Origin: JAKZVK01 sp965237575
GTDB lineage: Bacteria; Acidobacteriota; Terriglobia; Bryobacterales; UBA6623
DNA length: 64,000 nt
Direction of reading: 5' to 3'
NCBI GenBank assembly: GCA_965237575.1
Contig: CBDEGI010000004.1
Coordinates: 2,232,001 to 2,296,000, forward strand
Shown: positions 43,097 through 55,132 of the stretch, one piece after another
Position numbering within the stretch: position 1 is the stretch's first letter
Layout of the letters: every line of letters starts with the position of its first letter
The notes under the pieces: generated by a model
What the model saw: the letters and a program-made list of their open reading frames with translations, nothing else
Told to the model about the DNA's origin: nothing
The model's database searches: none
Program-made: the position numbers and the translations under genes

Positions 43097-44665
43097 TCAC
43101 GGCTCGATTGCTTGCGCGCCCTGATCCGCGAGAACAACCTGCGCACAGTTGTACCCGGGCAGCCCGGTGATGTTCCCGCCGGGATGGCAGCTCGAGCCAC
43201 ACAGATACAAACCCGGCAGGTGGCCCCGGTAGTGCCCCGCGCCCGGAAACGGGCGGTGATACCCGACCTGCCCATTGGTGAACGCGCCGACCAGCAGATC
43301 TCCCTCCGCCATATTCGGGAACGTGCGCTCGGTGTCGAGCGCGCTGCGAACGAACCAGTCTTCGATCGAGTCTCTGACATTCGGCGCGTACTCTGTCCAG
43401 AAGTCGATCAGCCGGCGGCCATGGTCTTCCTTGTCGCGGTCCCAGTTGGCGGGATCTCCGCGTAGGCGATATGGGAGCTTCTCCCACATGAAAGCCGTAT
43501 GCTTGCCTTCGGACGCTTGCGACGGATCGAACACGGTCGGCGTCGCGCCCCACATCACCGTGGGCGGAATCGTTCCCGCTTCGTGATGGCGAACGATGTC
43601 CGAGAACGCGGCAACATCATCTAGCCCGAGAATCACCATGAAGGCCTTCGCGAGATGGGGGTTCTTCTCGACGGCGCGATAGTGGGGCGGCTCGCGAAGC
43701 GCTACGTTCAGCGAGAAGAGCGCCCCGATTAGGTTGTACTCGAAGCGGGCGGCCCGGTCGCGCCATTCGCGCGGCACAACATCGTCATCGAACAACTCGA
43801 GAAAGGTCTGCTGCGGATTCAGTCCCGACACGACGAAGTGCCGTGCTCGAATGACGTCTCCATCTTCCGTGACCACCCCGGTGGCCAGCCCACTTTCCGT
43901 CAAGATCTTCGCGGGCGTCGTCCCGAGCCGCACCTCACCCCCGCTCTCGCTCACTGCCGACAGCAACGCCCGCGCCAAGTTCGCCGACCCGCCAACGCAC
44001 ATCTGCGCCTTCCCCTTGCTCGCCAACAGTGCCGGGATATGGTGGCCGAATCCGCGGCAACGCAGATCGACCTCGCGCAGGCCATTGAAGAAAAGCAGCG
44101 CGCCCTGTACGGCCGGGTGCTCAAACTCACGCTCGACGAACTCCAGCGGCGAGAGCCGGCTCACGTCGAGCAACAGTCGGCCCTCGGCACTTTTCTCGAG
44201 CAGCGCTTGGCGGCGGTCGGGTGGAAGGGGCGGCGATTGGCTTTCGGGCGCGAGGATCTTCTCGACGATGGGTTCGAAGTCGTCGCGCCAACGCCGCAGC
44301 GTCTTGGCGTCCTTGGCGCTGAAGCGCTCGAACGAGTCGACGGTCTTGCCGAACTCAGTCCACCACTCGAGCGTCTCCCCACTCTTGAGAACGAGCGCGG
44401 CGTTCAACTCGGGCTCGAGGTAACGCGCGCCCCGGGCTTCGAGATCGAGGTCACGATACCAGGGCATCTGCGTTACGGCCCGGTGAAAGAAGGAGTGCGT
44501 GTTGTGGAGGAAGCCCGGCCGTCGTGGGTTTTCGATCGTCGTCAGCCCGCCGCCGGCCGTATCGAGGCGCTCCAGGCAGATCGTCTTGAAGCCGGCACGC
44601 CCCAGGTACGCCTGCAAGATCAGGCTGTTGTGCCCGGCGCCCAGGATGATGCCGTCGTATTCCAT
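43097..44665 (-). CDS. FAD-dependent oxidoreductase, phytoene desaturase/PYROXD2-like
   Basis: 522 residues from the ATG at 44665. The N-terminus MEYDGIILGAGHNSLILQAY is the dinucleotide-binding Rossmann motif (GxGxxG variant GAGHNS, frequent in this subgroup), followed by the ERLDTAGGGLTT stretch. Further marks are HIPALLASKGKAQMCVGGSA and near the end GLYLCGSSCHPGGNITGLPG, the second FAD-binding motif. It resembles the PYROXD2/CrtI superfamily; the substrate is unknown and no carotenoid genes are near. Confidence 0.88.
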   Translation of the reverse strand: MEYDGIILGAGHNSLILQAYLGRAGFKTICLERLDTAGGGLTTIENPRRPGFLHNTHSFFHRAVTQMPWYRDLDLEARGARYLEPELNAALVLKSGETLEWWTEFGKTVDSFERFSAKDAKTLRRWRDDFEPIVEKILAPESQSPPLPPDRRQALLEKSAEGRLLLDVSRLSPLEFVEREFEHPAVQGALLFFNGLREVDLRCRGFGHHIPALLASKGKAQMCVGGSANLARALLSAVSESGGEVRLGTTPAKILTESGLATGVVTEDGDVIRARHFVVSGLNPQQTFLELFDDDVVPREWRDRAARFEYNLIGALFSLNVALREPPHYRAVEKNPHLAKAFMVILGLDDVAAFSDIVRHHEAGTIPPTVMWGATPTVFDPSQASEGKHTAFMWEKLPYRLRGDPANWDRDKEDHGRRLIDFWTEYAPNVRDSIEDWFVRSALDTERTFPNMAEGDLLVGAFTNGQVGYHRPFPGAGHYRGHLPGLYLCGSSCHPGGNITGLPGYNCAQVVLADQGAQAIEP

Positions 44666-44735
44666 GGCCCGCCGCGGTGAAGGCAATGATTCTCGCCGAG
44701 CCCGTTTCGATAACCCGCAGGTTGCGCCGGGCCGA

Positions 44736-44755
44736 ACAGGCGGGCACGGCATGCC
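44736..44755. repeat. Perfect 20-base palindrome, copy 2
   Basis: GGGCACGGCATGCCGTGCCC, identical to 3699-3718. It lies between the FAD oxidoreductase and MFS genes, upstream of the first and downstream of the second. Confidence 0.75.
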
Positions 44756-44801
44756 GTGCCCCTACATTTCACCAGGACTACCCTGCCGGCAGCGAACGAT
44801 A

Positions 44802-46199
44802 CTACAGCCGGACGACCGGGTGCCGCCGGGCCAAGTACCAAACCGCCACCAGCGCCATCAGCACTCCGTTGACCGCGACAACCACGGGCGCGCCCGTGCG
44901 GCTGGCAATGACGCCGGCCAGCAGGTTGCCGAGCGGCATCGCGCCGCGAAACGCCGTATTGTAAACGCTCATGATGCGGCCCCGCATCTCCTCTTTGGCC
45001 TGCAGTTGGACGAGTGAATTGACCAAAGCAAATACTCCGAGAATCGCCCAGCCCGAGAGCAGCAGAAAAATGCAGGCCAGCCACAGTTCTCGGCTCAGCG
45101 CGAACCCGACCAACGTTCCGCCCAGCAGGATCTGCATGAAGAGCGAGCGGCGGCCCTTGTTCGGCATGTTGCCCTGCCAGGCAATGTAGAGGGCCCCGAG
45201 CACGGCGCCGCCTCCCCAGAACGCCATCATCATCGAATAGCCGCGCGGGTCCAAGTGAAAGATGTCACGCGCGAAGGCGGGCAGCATCGTCACCAGGGGC
45301 GTTCCGAGAAAGGCGGTGATGGGCGCCAGGACGACAAGCGTCAGAATCACCGGGTGGCGGTAGACATGCCGCAGTCCCTCGGCAAGGCTATGGAGCATGT
45401 GCACATCGGTCTTCCGCGGAACGAAGCTGATGTGGATGGTGTAGAGCGCTGCGATCACCGCCAGGAACGACGCGCCGTTGATCCCAAAACAGGCCGTAGC
45501 CCCCAGGGCCGTAAACGCGACGCCGCCGATCATCGCGCCGACCACGCGCGCCAGCGTGAACTGAATCGACAACAGCGCGATGGCGTTCGGCAGGTGCTTC
45601 TTCTCGACTAGGGAGGGGATCAGCGCCTGGTAGGCGGGCCCCCCGAACGCTTGTCCCAAGCCGTTCACGAAAGCCGCCGCGAGAATATGCCAAACCTCGA
45701 TCCGGTCAAAGCCCACCAGCAGCGCCAGCGCGAAGGCGCTCGACATTTGCACGTACTGCGACCCGAGCAGCAGCTTGCGGCGGTCCATGCGGTCGGCCAG
45801 CACGCCGCCGAATAGCGAGAGCAGCAGGATCGGCGCCCCGTTCAGGAAGGCCGTGAGCCCCAGGTAAAACTCGCTGCGCGTGATGTCGTAGACCAGCCAA
45901 CTCTGGGCAACCTCTTGGACAAAGTATCCCGTCGTCGAGGTGAAGGCCCCGAACCACATCCATCGGAAGTTGACGTACTGGAAGGCTTGGAAGGTGGTCC
46001 TGAGTACACCGTGCTTCTCGGCGGGCGTGTCGACCGACTCCTCGTGGGGCGTCGCGGCGGGGGTGTCGGTGGGCGGTGCGGCGGGCGGCGGCGCCAGCGT
46101 CTCGGCGAACAGATCAACGGGTGGCGCGGCGGGCTTCTCACTGGATGCCGCGGCGGTGGTCTCGCGGACGTCGCCGGTCGCTTTCGAAGGAGGGTTCAT
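44802..46199 (-). CDS. MFS transporter (EntS/MFS_3 type exporter)
   Basis: 465 residues with about 12 membrane spans. A cytoplasmic, Pro/Ala-rich N-terminal extension of about 70 residues precedes FRWMWFGAFTSTTGYFVQEV; the MFS loop motif GGVLADRMDRRKLLLGSQ lies between spans 2 and 3. This pattern fits the MFS_3 group of drug or siderophore exporters. The substrate cannot be told. Divergent from the peptide transporter gene. Confidence 0.88.
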   Translation of the reverse strand: MNPPSKATGDVRETTAAASSEKPAAPPVDLFAETLAPPPAAPPTDTPAATPHEESVDTPAEKHGVLRTTFQAFQYVNFRWMWFGAFTSTTGYFVQEVAQSWLVYDITRSEFYLGLTAFLNGAPILLLSLFGGVLADRMDRRKLLLGSQYVQMSSAFALALLVGFDRIEVWHILAAAFVNGLGQAFGGPAYQALIPSLVEKKHLPNAIALLSIQFTLARVVGAMIGGVAFTALGATACFGINGASFLAVIAALYTIHISFVPRKTDVHMLHSLAEGLRHVYRHPVILTLVVLAPITAFLGTPLVTMLPAFARDIFHLDPRGYSMMMAFWGGGAVLGALYIAWQGNMPNKGRRSLFMQILLGGTLVGFALSRELWLACIFLLLSGWAILGVFALVNSLVQLQAKEEMRGRIMSVYNTAFRGAMPLGNLLAGVIASRTGAPVVVAVNGVLMALVAVWYLARRHPVVRL

Positions 46200-46462
46200 C
46201 GTCCAGACAGATCGTTCGCGAGGGGAAAAGAGGGACTACGGGAGCCGCGGACCCCTAATCATCCCATAGAGCCGGAAAGGCGCGGGAGAGGGAAGTCGCG
46301 TTACAGGTAGATCGTGATCGCGCCAAACGGGTTGCATCTCTCGGTGCATCACCGGTGTTCGGCCTACGCCAGCGAGGATATAATCGGTAACTCGGAGCGG
46401 AGGGCAGCCTCGCAGGTGGTGTTCACTGTGTGGTTTCTACTCCTCTCCCCGAAAGGGTACCC

Positions 46463-47951
<1,489 letters not shown>

Positions 47952-47959
<8 letters not shown>

Positions 47960-50717
47960 TCGCCGCTTGATGGTGTACCGCATCGCGCTTCTGGCGGGTT
48001 TCGTAACGGCCTGCGCCGCCCCCGCCGACGCTAGCAAACTGCCCCCGCCGGCCGACATCACGGCCGATTTCGAACGCGACATCGAACCCATCTTCCAAAA
48101 GCACTGTTATGTGTGCCATGGCGAAGACAGGGCCATAAACGGTTACAGCCTGTGGCGCAACAAAGAGGCCAAGCGCGGCGGGTACTCGGGTCTGCCCGCG
48201 ATCATCTCAGGCGACAGCGCCGGCAGCCGGCTGATTCACCTAGTCGCGGGGCTTGAAGAAAACCTCGTCATGCCGCCGACAGGCGGCCGAGTGAGCGCGG
48301 AAGAGATCGCCATCTTGCGCGCCTGGATCGACCAGGGCGCAAAGTGGTCGCGCCGGCCCAACGAATCGAAACGAGAGGCCGAGCAACCCTGGCTGCACAT
48401 GGACTACGGGCCGGTCATCTCCGCCGCCTTCACAGTCCGCCAGCCCGAAGACCCGCGCGCCGACAAGGCCCCCGGCGACAACGTCACCTACAAGGGCCAC
48501 GCCATCGCGCTGAACGAAGAGAAATCCGCGGCCGTTCTCTTCGACACCGAGTTGCTGCGCTACGCCGCCGGCTGGACCGGCGACTTCCTGACCCTCACCG
48601 GCACTGTCTTTGACTGGAAGCACGGCCCGCACCCCTACGTCGCGGGTGAGGTGCTGTTCGAGAACCCCGTGGTCCCCGGTTGGGCGCGCGACGGCAGCTT
48701 CGAAGACCCTCGCAATACCGGCTTCGGGCGCCTGCCGGACCCCTGGGCCAAGTATCGCGGCCGGTACGTCCACGGCGAGAATACCGTGTTGGCCTACACC
48801 GTTGGGCACACACCGGTGTTGGAGCTTCCCGGCTTTGAGACGATCGACGGCTTCGAGATCTTTACCCGTACGTTCGAGATTGAGCCGACGCGTAATGACT
48901 TGGTGCTGCAGGTCGCCTGGCATCCGAAGCAGCTTGCCGCCCCGTTTGACGTGCACGCTCCCGCTGTGCGCGGCGTGCCGAAGCCTCGGGTTCCTCGTTC
49001 GGCCGCGGGCACGCTGATCCGCTTTCGTGGCCCGGTGAACTCGCGCTCGGGCTTGCTGGGCGCCAGGCTCTCGTTGGGCGGCGCGTCCCTGGTGGTGGGC
49101 GTCGCGGGCATCGACAAGGCCGCACGGTGGGACCCGAGCGATCCTCACCACATCCGGCTCCGCGTTCCCGCTTTGAACGAGACGCAGCGTTTCACGGTGT
49201 ACCTGGCCCGCGTGCCGACGCGCAAACACCGTAAGTTCGCGGCGATCGTCGAGAACTCGGCACCGCCCGAATCGCCGGCCGACTACACGCAAGGCGGGCC
49301 CACGCGCTTCCCGCAAACCGTCAAGACCCAAGGCAAGCTCGCCGCCGGCGACGGGCCCTACGTAGTCGACGATCTGACCCTGCCGTTCGACAACCCCTGG
49401 CAGTCGTGGATGCGTCCGGGCGACTTCGCGTTCTTCTCCGACGATCGCGCCGTGATGACCACCTGGAGCGGGGACGTCTGGATCGTCTCCGGCGTGGACG
49501 AGGATCTCGCCGAGTTGAGCTGGAAGCGCTACGCCACGGGCTTCCACCAGCCGCTGGGCGTCGAGGTCGTCGACGACGTGGTCTACGTGCTCGACCGCAA
49601 CCAGATCACCCGCCTTCACGATCTCAACGGCGACGGCGAGGCCGACTTCTACGAGAACTTCAATAACGACTTCCACGCGACGCACCACTTCCACGAGTTC
49701 ACCTTCGACCTCGACACCGATCGCGAAGGCAACTTCTACTTCGCGAAGGCCGCCCGGCACGCCCTGCCCGCCAAGGTCGAGCACCACGGCACGATCATGA
49801 AGCTCGACCCCGCGGGCCGGAACCTGGAGGTCGTCTGCAACGGCTTTCGCGTTCCCAATGGAGTGGCCGTCGGACCGAACGGCGAGATCACCACCTCCGA
49901 CCAGGACGGCCACTGGATCCCCTCGACCCGCATCAACTGGTGCTCGCCCGGCAGCTTTCACGGCAACATGTGGGGCGGCGGCATCGATCCTGAACGGACC
50001 GACTACGACCCGCCCATCACGTTCCTGCCGGTCAACGTCGACAACTCAGGCGCCGGCCAGGCCTGGGTCGACAGCAAGCGTTGGGGGCCGTTCGAGGGTC
50101 ATCTCGTGCACTCGTCCTTCGGACAGGGGAAGATCTTTCTCCTGTTGATGGAGCGCGTAGGCGGAGTGATCCAAGGAGGCGCCCTGCCCTTTCCACTCGA
50201 CTTCGACACCGGCCTGATGCGCCCTGCCTTCCGCCCGCAGGACGGGCAACTCTACCTCTGCGGCCTCTACGGCTGGGGCACGAAGAAGAAGGGGGTTGGC
50301 GGTTTCTACCGTGTACGCTATACCGGCGAGCCGGTCTACATGCCGGCCGAGATGCACGTCTCTACGCGCGGCGTCGAGATCACCTTCACCCAGCCGCTCG
50401 ACCCGGCGTCCGCGGAAGAAGCGAGCAACTACTCCGCACGCCGTTGGAACTACAAATGGACCAGCCGCTACGGCTCCGACCTGTTCCGCCTCAACGGCGA
50501 GCAGGGCACCGAGACGATGACGATCCGCTCCGCGCGCCTATCGGGAGATGAGAAGACTGTGCTTCTCGAGATCGACGACCTGCGCGAGGTCATGCAGATG
50601 CAGATCGCCGTCCGCCTCAAGGCCGCCGACGGCACGCCGATCACGCAAGAGATCCACCACACGGTGAACAAGCTGAGCGCGGAGCGCGGGAAGGAGTTGG
50701 TGGTTGAATATGAGTAG
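47952..50717 (+). CDS. Cytochrome c domain fused to a sorbosone dehydrogenase-like propeller
   Basis: 921 residues. A signal peptide (VYRIALLAGFVTACAAPADA) is followed by a planctomycete-type cytochrome c domain with heme motif CYVCHGED (about residue 52) and MPPTGGRVSAEEIAILRAWI. A middle beta-rich region (about 150-470) resembles DUF6797. The last half is a six-bladed propeller like PQQ-dependent sorbosone/glucose dehydrogenases (GVEVVDDVVYVLDRNQITRL, then GEITTSDQDGHWIPST). It is probably a periplasmic oxidoreductase passing electrons to its own heme; the substrate is likely a carbohydrate. Translationally coupled to the peptide transporter. Confidence 0.85.
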
Positions 50718-50759
50718 TGGTGTCAACGTAGGGGCACGACCTTCGTCTAACGAACTCAC

Positions 50760-51086
50760 ATGCCAAGGAAGAAGAAAGAATCCCCAAAACTACCGCCGGT
50801 CCACCCGGGCGAGATTCTACAAGATGACCTCATGAAGCCGCTCGGGCTGAGCATGAGTCGACTGGCTCGCGACCTCCACGTTCCTACCACACGGATCAGC
50901 GAGATCGCTCGTTGTCGGCGTGCGATCACCGCGGACACCGCCTTGCGACTGGCTCGCTATTTCGGAAGCACGGGGCAGTTCTGGATGAGCTTGCAGGGCC
51001 GCTACGATCTCGAATCAGCGGCCCGCGAATCCAGGGTTGAGATTGAAAGGGTGGTCCAACCGCGGCCGAAAGCCCATCTGCCCTAG
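50760..51086 (+). CDS. higA: HigA-family addiction antidote, toxin absent
   Basis: 108 residues with the full HigA pattern: LPPVHPGEILQDDLMKPLGL, then LARDLHVPTTRISEIARCRR, AITADTALRLARYFGSTGQF and WMSLQGRYDLE. The helix-turn-helix is intact. The HigB toxin gene that normally precedes it is missing: only 42 bases lie between it and the preceding stop codon. It is therefore an orphan antitoxin or a repurposed repressor. Confidence 0.9.
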   Translation: MPRKKKESPKLPPVHPGEILQDDLMKPLGLSMSRLARDLHVPTTRISEIARCRRAITADTALRLARYFGSTGQFWMSLQGRYDLESAARESRVEIERVVQPRPKAHLP

Positions 51087-51113
51087 TCCGTTTGCTATCG
51101 AAGGAGCTAGCCC

Positions 51114-52805
51114 ATGCCGACCCGCCCCACCAACCGACGCTCGTTCTTGAAAGCCGGAGCGATCGCCGCTTGCTCCTGGCCAGCCGCTGCACTCGCCGCC
51201 GCAACAGCCCGCCTGGACCCGATCTCACTCCCGGATAGCCACACCGCCGCCGTCAACCGCCGGCGTCGCATCGTCGTGCAGTTCGACGCCTTCAGCCAAC
51301 TCGGCACGGACTTCGAACCGTGGATCGACTACCGCTTCCACTACGCCGACGAACCCGGCAGCCAGATCGACAGCCTGTGGTGGGATATTGGCGCGGACCC
51401 GGGCACGGCCGCCTATCCCAGCAAGGTGCTGCCGCCGTTCGACTACCGGGCCCTGGACCCCTGGGTCGAGCAGGGCATCGACTGGTCGGGCGAGCTGATC
51501 AAGCAAACCCGCCGCCGCAAGCTCGAAGTCTTCTGGAACCACCGCATCAGCGAAGTTGAGATCGCGCCCGAAGGCGGCCTCGAGATGAAGCGTCTGAATC
51601 CGCTCAAAGAGGCCAACCCCGGCTGGGTGATCAAGACCTGGTGGTGGCAGGGCATGTGGAACCTCGCCGCGCCGGGCGTGCGCGAGTTCAAGATCAAAGT
51701 CTTGCGCGAGCTGGCCGAGAACTATCCGCTCGATGGCTTCCAGCTGGACTTCGCCCGCCACATGCCGTGCCTCCAGCCGGGCCGCCAGTGGGAGCTGCGC
51801 GGCCACGTCACCACCTTCGTCCGCATGGTGCGCGAAATGTTGCTCGACGTCGCCCGCAAGCAAGGCCGCCCCATCCTGCTCGCGGCCCGCGTGCCGCGCA
51901 GCATCAAGGGCTGCCGGGTCGACGGCTTCGATATCGCCGAGTGGGCGCGGCAGAACCTGCTCGACATCCTGACGCTCGGCTCACGGTCGGTCGACGTCGA
52001 CGTTGAGGGCTACCGCCACGCGATCGACGGCCGCAACATCAAGCTGCAACCCTGCTTCGACGACCATCACACCACCGACGGGTACCGCAGTCCGCCGATC
52101 GAGGTGTTTCGCGGCGCCTTCGCCAATTGGTGGCAGCAAGGCGCCGACAGCGTCTTGACCTTCAACTGGTCGAACGCGCCGCCCGAGGCTTGCAAGAAAA
52201 TCGGCGCTCGCCCCGGCCCGCTCTCGCAACAACAGGCCTATCAGGAAGTCGGCAACCCCGAGACGCTCCGTCTCAAGGACAAGGTGTTCTTCGTTGAGCG
52301 ACGCGGCGGCTACCCCTGGTCCACCGGCTACTTCAACCACAACCGCGACTCGCCGCTGCCGGCCACGCTCGCCAACCACGGCCCGCCTACGACCCTGGCC
52401 ATTCGCATCGCCGATCCCGTCCGCGCACTCGCCGACCGAGTTCGCTCGATCCGCCTCCGTGCGGTGCTCTTCCGCAAGCCCGCCCCCACGGACACGGGCT
52501 TTCTGGAGGGAGACGAGTTCGAAGCGCGCTTGAACGGCGTTCCGCTGACGCCGGCGCTACGGGACCTCGACTGGAAAGACCCGCAGATCTTCTCACCCAA
52601 GCCGCAACGCACATCGGGCGGCACCGGCGTCTTCGATGTCGATCCCGAGCAGAGGCTGTTGCGCTTGGAGTTCGAGGTCCATCCGCGCCTGTGCAAGCTG
52701 GGCGAGAACCGCGCCGAGATTCGGATCATCCGGCGCGCGCCCTACCGCCCCCGCGCCGAGATCGTCCTCGAGAAGCTGGAGCTACACCTGCGCTACGCGA
52801 CGTAA
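51114..52805 (+). CDS. Tat-exported TIM-barrel glycoside hydrolase-like protein
   Basis: 563 residues. The N-terminus NRRSFLKAGAIAACSWPAAA is a strong twin-arginine signal. The central region looks like a TIM barrel of the GHL10/DUF4015-type glycosidases: EVFWNHRISEVE, YPLDGFQLDFARHMPC (strand with acidic residue) and GFDIAEWARQNLLDILTLG. A beta-sandwich-like end follows. Candidate catalytic acids are the Asp of FQLDFA and a later Glu, but I cannot assign them firmly. Substrate unknown. Confidence 0.78.
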   Translation: MPTRPTNRRSFLKAGAIAACSWPAAALAAATARLDPISLPDSHTAAVNRRRRIVVQFDAFSQLGTDFEPWIDYRFHYADEPGSQIDSLWWDIGADPGTAAYPSKVLPPFDYRALDPWVEQGIDWSGELIKQTRRRKLEVFWNHRISEVEIAPEGGLEMKRLNPLKEANPGWVIKTWWWQGMWNLAAPGVREFKIKVLRELAENYPLDGFQLDFARHMPCLQPGRQWELRGHVTTFVRMVREMLLDVARKQGRPILLAARVPRSIKGCRVDGFDIAEWARQNLLDILTLGSRSVDVDVEGYRHAIDGRNIKLQPCFDDHHTTDGYRSPPIEVFRGAFANWWQQGADSVLTFNWSNAPPEACKKIGARPGPLSQQQAYQEVGNPETLRLKDKVFFVERRGGYPWSTGYFNHNRDSPLPATLANHGPPTTLAIRIADPVRALADRVRSIRLRAVLFRKPAPTDTGFLEGDEFEARLNGVPLTPALRDLDWKDPQIFSPKPQRTSGGTGVFDVDPEQRLLRLEFEVHPRLCKLGENRAEIRIIRRAPYRPRAEIVLEKLELHLRYAT

Positions 52806-52837
52806 GCCCCGGCCTGGGCGCGAACCTTTAGTCCGTA

Positions 52838-52860
52838 GGGGCGGACCGCTGCGTCCGCCC
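52838..52860. repeat. GGGGCGGA hairpin repeat, copy 2
   Basis: GTAGGGGCGGACCGCTGCGT followed by CCGCCC; pairs GGGCGGAC with GTCCGCCC. Copy 1 is at 9097-9120. Intergenic, between convergent genes, no T-run. Confidence 0.65.
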
Positions 52861-52957
52861 AACAGCGCCAACAATCACTCCTACCCGTTCACCGGTACGA
52901 ACGTTCGACTCAAACGCGCCCGAGCCCGCGAAGCCGACAACCGCCGGTCCCGCCCCT

Positions 52958-54181
52958 TCACAGCGGCAGGATAACTTCCCGGTCAGGATCAAACTTCAAC
53001 CGCCGCTTCTCGAGGTAGGCGATATTACCGAGGTGCGACGCTTGCGCCGAGCGGTGGCCCACCCAAACATCGCCGTTCGGACGCTTACGACTCCGAACAC
53101 AATCGACGAAATTATTAACGTGATCGACCGTCATGTCGCCCTCGGCCTCGACCACCACGGGCTCGGGCACGGGGGGCCCGCGCTCACGCTTCGGGTAGAA
53201 CGTGTACCGGCGGCGGGTGATGACGAGCCGCCCCTCCGTCCCGACCATCTCGATACCAGAGCCCTGGAGACCCGGGGCCAGGGTGGCCTCGAACGTCGCG
53301 GTCCACTCCTGCCGGTACTCGATCAGGACGTGAATCGTATCCGGGGCCGTACGGCCGTCCTTGTAGTGGTAGACGCCCCCGGCGGCGACGGCCGACACCG
53401 GGTCGTCCTGCCCCATGAACATGTGGACGGCGTCGATCCAATGCGTGAAGAGGTCGGTGATCTGCCCGCCGCCGAAATCGAGATACGCGCGGAAGTTGAA
53501 GTACTGCTGCGGGTCGTACTCGCGCCACTTGACGGGCCCCAAATAGCGCGCCCAATCGAGGTTCGACGGCTGGGTCTGGAGCGACGCGGGCGCCAGCCGC
53601 AGATGCGCGCCGTTGCCGTGCCACCAGGTGCGCGCCACCGTGACCTTACCGATCCTGCCGTTATCGAAGTATTCCTGCTTGGCTTGCAGGTAGTGCTTCG
53701 CCGACCGCTGCTGCATACCCACCTGGCAGACACGGTCGTGCAGGCGGACTTCCTTGACGATTCGCGGCCCCTCTTCGATGTTCAGCGTGAGCGGTTTCTC
53801 GACGTAGATGTCCTTGCCCGCGCGGGCGGCGTCGATCACGATCCCGGCGTGCCAGTGATCGGGCGTGGCGACCAGGACGGCGTCGACGTCCTTCTGGTCG
53901 AGCAGCTTGCGGTGGTCCTTGAAGCCGCGAGCGCCCTCGGCGTTCTCGAGCGCCTGGTCGATTCGCTCGCTGTAGACGTCGCAAACCGCCGTGACCTTTA
54001 CGGTGGGGTTCTTCTGAAAAGCCCCCGTCACGCTGCGGCCCCGCCCGCCACAGCCGATCAAGCCCAGTCGAACCGTGTCGTTGGCCCCGAGGACGCGGTT
54101 ATAGGAAGTCGCACTAGCCGCCAACGCGGTCCCGGCCAAGCCTCGAAACAGGTCTCTTCGATGCAATTTGGAGTCCGCCAT
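52958..54181 (-). CDS. Tat-exported Gfo/Idh/MocA-family oxidoreductase
   Basis: 407 residues. A twin-arginine signal (HRRDLFRGLAGTALAASA) is followed by the NAD(P)-binding Rossmann motif RLGLIGCGGRGRSV, then VDAVLVATPDHWHAGI and the family's KDIYVEKPLTLNIEEG with the conserved Lys of EKP. Such exported members carry a tightly bound cofactor and act on sugars. Length and motifs are normal. It stands alone. Confidence 0.92.
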   Translation of the reverse strand: MADSKLHRRDLFRGLAGTALAASATSYNRVLGANDTVRLGLIGCGGRGRSVTGAFQKNPTVKVTAVCDVYSERIDQALENAEGARGFKDHRKLLDQKDVDAVLVATPDHWHAGIVIDAARAGKDIYVEKPLTLNIEEGPRIVKEVRLHDRVCQVGMQQRSAKHYLQAKQEYFDNGRIGKVTVARTWWHGNGAHLRLAPASLQTQPSNLDWARYLGPVKWREYDPQQYFNFRAYLDFGGGQITDLFTHWIDAVHMFMGQDDPVSAVAAGGVYHYKDGRTAPDTIHVLIEYRQEWTATFEATLAPGLQGSGIEMVGTEGRLVITRRRYTFYPKRERGPPVPEPVVVEAEGDMTVDHVNNFVDCVRSRKRPNGDVWVGHRSAQASHLGNIAYLEKRRLKFDPDREVILPL

Positions 54182-54257
54182 AGGCGCAAATCATAGCACA
54201 GCGAGCTGGCCCAGCCGCCCTGTTCCGTACCCAACCTTGCGGCCAGCCACGCCCCCG

Positions 54258-54307
54258 GAAACCGAGCCGTGACCGTGAGGGAGCGGACCGGCACGAACTC
54301 TCACGCC
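54258..54307. repeat. Dispersed repeat R1, copy 2
   Basis: AACCGAGCCGTGACCGTGAG followed by GGAGCGGACCGGCACGAACT; about 90% like the copy at 13722-13770. Confidence 0.75.
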
Positions 54308-54486
54308 ATTCGGAAGCTTCTAGTCTAGAACCGCCAGTCGCGTCTACGCGGCTTGGGGTCGGTTAGGCCAACCGTTGTACGGCTGGTTTCTCTGATGCCC
54401 CCGACCACTCCCAGGCCGGTTCAGCGGCCTTCCGGTAGCGGGCTTGAGCCGCTCCCCGGCGCGCGGCGGCAGCTCGATTTGTCCGA

Positions 54487-54648
54487 GACGGTCGTGCCGG
54501 TGTGGCTCAAGCCGGTTTGGGGTAGGGCCCCTCGAAGGAGCCTGTTCATCACTCGGGGGGGCCACTCTACCAGGCGTACAACGCCTGGCCTAATTGAAAC
54601 CAAGGCCCGCAAACGGGCCTACCTGCGTCCGGAATGTTGAGCGGGATG
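54487..54648. repeat. Dispersed multi-hairpin repeat R2, copy 2
   Basis: Same order of stem-loops as at 20467-20634: GGGCCCCTCGAAGGAGCC, CCAGGCG-TACAA-CGCCTGG, GCCCG-CAAA-CGGGC and GTCCGGAATGTTGAGC. The middle stems are identical while the intervening DNA has diverged. Confidence 0.8.
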
Positions 54649-54724
54649 AACCCGCGGGACGCTACATAAACGAAGAGCCGCCGGCCTCTTGCGGCCCGAA
54701 CGAAGCATCGTAGCCGTTAGAGTC

Positions 54725-55132
54725 TCAGGTGGCGGTCGGCGACTCCCGGTGTTCCTCGGCCCCCTGTTCTTCGAGTTCGAGGCGTTCTTCAACCTCGATC
54801 TCGTCGCCTGCTTCGGTGCCGCTCTCCTCGGCCGCGCCCGCGGGTAGCTCCACGACGCTCAACGCGCGCAGGCTCCCGGCCAGGCGCCAGGGCTTGAGCC
54901 GGTGCACGACCTTGGTCACCCGCTTCTTGCGGTTCAGAAAGACGAGGTCAATGGTGAACTTCATCCAGAACGTGTGAACGGCCTCGGTGGGGACGATCCA
55001 CAACCCCGTGCCCCTCTCGAGCCCCGTCCGGCCGAGCAGGCCGCGTCTCCGCGTCCGTGCGCTGTCGGTGACCTCGACGGCCTCCCCGAGCACGGTCTGT
55101 TTCGAACGATTGACGAGTTTAACGGTTCGCAT
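54725..55132 (-). CDS. DUF192 protein with acidic tail
   Basis: 135 residues from the ATG at 55132. DUF192 marks: MRTVKLVNRSKQTVLGEAVE, RTRRRGLLGRTGLERGTGLW, VHTFWMKFTIDLVFLNR and LSVVELPAGAAEESG. The last 25 residues are very rich in Glu. Most DUF192 proteins are exported; no signal peptide is seen from this start. Function unknown. Confidence 0.87.
   Translation of the reverse strand: MRTVKLVNRSKQTVLGEAVEVTDSARTRRRGLLGRTGLERGTGLWIVPTEAVHTFWMKFTIDLVFLNRKKRVTKVVHRLKPWRLAGSLRALSVVELPAGAAEESGTEAGDEIEVEERLELEEQGAEEHRESPTAT

Larger units (their letters stand above)
54182..54724. other. Intergenic region with dispersed repeats R1 and R2
   Basis: About 540 bases with no credible gene. It contains R1 (54258-54307) and R2 (54487-54648), and in between a hairpin GGCCAACC-GTTGTAC-GGCTGG near 54365-54387 that resembles one at 11726-11748. 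Confidence 0.6.

Noticed and set aside
48240..49961. A 573-codon minus-strand frame
   Set aside because: Complement of the cytochrome/propeller gene; low-complexity and without motifs.
50735..50760. Second attC-like site at a GTCTAAC word before higA
   Set aside because: No complementary partner box or inner arms are present nearby.
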